The notes beneath the pieces are model-generated. The model made no database searches. It was not told the DNA's origin and worked only from the letters and a program-made list of their open reading frames with translations. Position numbers and translations under genes: made by a program. Shown here in pieces: positions 61,579 to 64,000 of a stretch of DNA of 64,000 nt. Source of the stretch: Psychroserpens sp. NJDZ02. GTDB taxonomy: Bacteria > Bacteroidota > Bacteroidia > Flavobacteriales > Flavobacteriaceae. Location of the stretch: the NCBI RefSeq assembly GCF_004843725.1, contig NZ_CP039451.1, forward strand, positions 1,424,501-1,488,500. Direction: 5' to 3'. Positions within the stretch are counted from its first letter, which is position 1; every line of letters begins with the position of its first letter.

Positions 61579-64000
61579 TTATTTCCAGATAGTCACCTCC
61601 TTAGTTGTTTTTCTAAACGCATTGTATACATGAAACAATCTCGCTTTTAAAAGCAATTGCCGCCCTTCAAAATGCCTAGTATAAAACAACTTATTTCGCC
61701 CCATATGTTTTCTCCAATTATTTTGGAACACTAAAGCATTCTTCTTTTTGCCACCAAACAGCTCTGGTACTGGGTAAAAATTCTCAATATTCAATCGTCG
61801 TCTAAACACACTCGTTTTAATTATCAAATATCTTGGAGACGCTATAGGGTCTAATAATTCGCTTAAAGCGGAAGAAAACAAAGTATTCTCATACGTGCTA
61901 CCTCCAATTAAATTGCATATAACGTCTCGACTTCCCACTTTGGCAGCAGCTACAAAAAGTTCATCTTTACTAGTTGTTAGATGCCCTAAATCGGATAATG
62001 AGTCCACAATTGTTTCACCCATTTTCTGAATCGTTTTATACAAAGAACCATAACGAATGTATAGCGCTATTGCTTTGTACAATTTACGTCCAAAAGAAAT
62101 TAAGAAATACACTAAAAACGAATATATAAAATACGTCAGTCCGCGCTGTAAAATCACATTAAATCCTTTGATGATATACTCGAAATAGAATAATAAGATT
62201 GAAAAGAACAATTCGATTGTAAAAAAACGCACCACATCAAAATAATAGATTTGTTTTTGCTTTTTAAAAGGCAATTCACTTAAATCAAAAATTTGTACTT
62301 GTTTACCAAGAGCCGTTCCATTTCCTATAGAATCTTGCCATTTTTTAGTAATTGAAGCCCTATTGGTTGCTCTATTTAAAGTTGCCGCATTTAGCTGTTC
62401 TATATCGGCCTCTAAAAATTCCTCAGGAATGTCTAAGCGATCAATTCCATTAGATATATAAGGAATACTATTAGTCGCCACACCCACAAAGGCTTCAAAA
62501 CGACGCCTTAAAGTTTCGATATCCTTTCCTCCTGTTTTAGAGGTACTATCCACACAAGCCAAATGCCATATATTTCCCGTTTTATCCAATTGTTTCGGGT
62601 TTTTTCTAATGGCTCGGCCTCGCATTTGGTTAGAAGACACAAACGATCCAATAAACGATGCTAAAATCAAACTATTAATGGAAGGCGCATCCCAACCTTC
62701 ACCTAATAACGATTTTGTACCCACTAACACTTTAATAGCTCCGTTTTCAAATAGCGTAGTCATGATACTAACAATACCATTTTTAGTCTTTGTTTTGGAT
62801 GACACTATAAGAAACTGAGTATCGACCTCCAAAGGCGTAAATGAAAAGGAGTCTACGTTTTCAATAGCTCCAAAAGCATTACGAATCGATTCATGAATAA
62901 TTACCATACTCCCTGTCAACACCGCTAATGCCTCCGTATCAGGAAAACGACAACGCAAATGTTGAAAAATAGTAATAACACCAATTTTATTAATTGTGTT
63001 AAGTTCCGATTCTGGTGTCGTTAAAAATTCTTTTCTAATATAATCCGTTAAAATAACACACCTTAAATCTGACTGTAAACTCTTACGCTCCGCATCCACA
63101 ATTGTGATGATACTTTTAAGTTTACTCGGACTATTAGTTAATGAACGATACAACAAGTCTTCACCTAAAAAATTGACTCTTTTTTTATCGAAAACATGTA
63201 ATCGCCTTAGCTTTTTTTCTAAATTTAAAAGGTAAGGTTCCTGTGCTATTAACTGCTCCCGATCTTTTACTAATAGGTTTTGAAATAAAATTTCTAACCA
63301 ATCTAAATGCAATTCAGGAAAATTAATGGTTTCACTTTTACTAAAACCTAGCGTCCTTAATTTAGACTGTTCAATAGCCACTCCACAAGCATTCAAAAAG
63401 ATAAGTAATGCTGAAAAATATTCAGTATTACCATATAATTCATCTAAATAGGCTTCTGTGTTTTCGTAAAAACGATGCTGTGTAATAAACGTGATAAACG
63501 TTTCGTCTTTGACCAATTCATCTTTAAATCCTGCTATTTTTTGTCTATACTCGTAAATTAAATTAATCTCTAACGCTTCTGGTTTAGAAAAATACACAAA
63601 ATCTTGATGTGGACATAAGTCCGTTTCTTTTACTAAATCAGGAACTGCAATTTCATCATCTATTTCGCCACAAAGGCTAAAATACTTTGCTACTTCTCTC
63701 CTATCACTATCATAAGGCGGCGTAGCTGTTAAGGCTACAACAAAAAAAGGTTTACTATTTTTTAATTCGAATAAACAGGTCCACCACGCATTTTTTAAAT
63801 GGTGTGCTTCATCCAAAACCAATGTTTCAATATTATGCTTTTTAAAAAAATTGAGATAGTCGGCTTTGTTTTCAAAAGATTTATAAAAAGCATGCAACGA
63901 TTGGTAGGTAATAAAAGTAACCTCACTAGGTGCTTTGACATCAAAAGAGAAAGCTTTAAATCCACTATCTGTAGTAAAAAAGGACTGCAATCGATCTTCC
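61579..64000 (-). CDS. Superfamily 2 DEAH-box helicase with C-terminal membrane segments (5' end outside window)
   Basis: The frame is open through the right edge, so the N-terminus with Walker A lies outside; a TTG at 63990 is not the true start. About 807 residues are seen. Motif II is LDEAHHLKNAWW at about 60, with ALTATPP (motif III) after it. Motif V is GEGWDAPSINSLILASFIGS and motif VI is NQMRGRAIRKNP, both near 420-460. After about 580, two hydrophobic segments (FFTIELFFSILLFYFEYII and GLTYFIYSFLVYFLISFG) are followed by a soluble end. The helicase part resembles type III restriction/Res-type helicases. A membrane-tied SF2 ATPase is unusual. Partner genes are outside the window. Confidence 0.85.
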   Translation of the reverse strand, partial: EDRLQSFFTTDSGFKAFSFDVKAPSEVTFITYQSLHAFYKSFENKADYLNFFKKHNIETLVLDEAHHLKNAWWTCLFELKNSKPFFVVALTATPPYDSDRREVAKYFSLCGEIDDEIAVPDLVKETDLCPHQDFVYFSKPEALEINLIYEYRQKIAGFKDELVKDETFITFITQHRFYENTEAYLDELYGNTEYFSALLIFLNACGVAIEQSKLRTLGFSKSETINFPELHLDWLEILFQNLLVKDREQLIAQEPYLLNLEKKLRRLHVFDKKRVNFLGEDLLYRSLTNSPSKLKSIITIVDAERKSLQSDLRCVILTDYIRKEFLTTPESELNTINKIGVITIFQHLRCRFPDTEALAVLTGSMVIIHESIRNAFGAIENVDSFSFTPLEVDTQFLIVSSKTKTKNGIVSIMTTLFENGAIKVLVGTKSLLGEGWDAPSINSLILASFIGSFVSSNQMRGRAIRKNPKQLDKTGNIWHLACVDSTSKTGGKDIETLRRRFEAFVGVATNSIPYISNGIDRLDIPEEFLEADIEQLNAATLNRATNRASITKKWQDSIGNGTALGKQVQIFDLSELPFKKQKQIYYFDVVRFFTIELFFSILLFYFEYIIKGFNVILQRGLTYFIYSFLVYFLISFGRKLYKAIALYIRYGSLYKTIQKMGETIVDSLSDLGHLTTSKDELFVAAAKVGSRDVICNLIGGSTYENTLFSSALSELLDPIASPRYLIIKTSVFRRRLNIENFYPVPELFGGKKKNALVFQNNWRKHMGRNKLFYTRHFEGRQLLLKARLFHVYNAFRKTTKEVTIWK

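Overview
The window is AT-rich DNA from a member of the Bacteroidota, most likely a marine-type Flavobacteriaceae. The signs are Bacteroidota promoters (TAnnTTTG -7 boxes), A-rich leaders without Shine-Dalgarno sequences, many short lipoprotein signals, type IX secretion tails, Feo and heme genes of flavobacterial type, and TPR/AraC one-component regulators. I cannot name the genus from sequence alone.

Layout. 1-8186 (minus) is the N-terminal 2.7 kilo-residues of a giant secreted surface protein with thrombospondin-type-3 calcium repeats, a DUF11 domain and a near-identical 1050-bp tandem repeat. It runs off the left edge. 8540-15370 (minus) holds an M13 metallopeptidase lipoprotein, a 1162-residue beta-propeller protein with a type IX tail, and two small lipoproteins. 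15532-18922 holds a threonine-dehydrogenase-like enzyme, tRNA-Asn, RseP and a Sco protein. 18995-21601 is feoA-feoB plus a 43-residue Cys-rich companion. 22508-30219 is a metal-uptake locus: a DtxR/MntR repressor divergent from a TonB receptor, followed by a thioredoxin-like protein, a metal-binding lipoprotein, an ABC ATPase and two permeases. 30277-37628 contains a TerB-DnaJ protein, a bacilliredoxin, lipid genes (PlsC, acyl-ACP desaturase), an HD hydrolase and an unusual pair of exported proteins. 37791-43369 holds regulators and small exported proteins. 43450-48772 (minus) holds an enoyl-CoA hydratase, a histidine kinase, HemJ, a MATE exporter and ferrochelatase. 48928-52410 is a very large TraB/GumN-type protein. 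53538-60390 is the heme-synthesis run hemA, hemC-hemD fusion, hemE, EI24, GNAT, hemF. 60393 to the end holds a bestrophin-like protein, a YchJ-like protein and a truncated SF2 helicase.

The genes converge on metal and tetrapyrrole handling: ferrous iron import (Feo), a Mn/Fe-type ABC importer with its own receptor and repressor, and most steps from glutamyl-tRNA to heme (hemA, C, D, E, F, J, H; hemB is not in the window).

The most striking observation is at 58858-60390. A REP-associated tyrosine transposase (RAYT), bracketed by inverted REP palindromes, sits between the GNAT gene and hemF and is fused in frame to hemF. The expected hemF start codon reads ATC, so the heme enzyme appears to be made only as the C-terminal half of a transposase-HemF fusion. 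Other points of note are a perfect shared operator between the metal repressor and the receptor, winged-helix-like tails on both ABC permeases, the 1050-bp repeat in the adhesin, and an SF2 helicase with C-terminal membrane segments.
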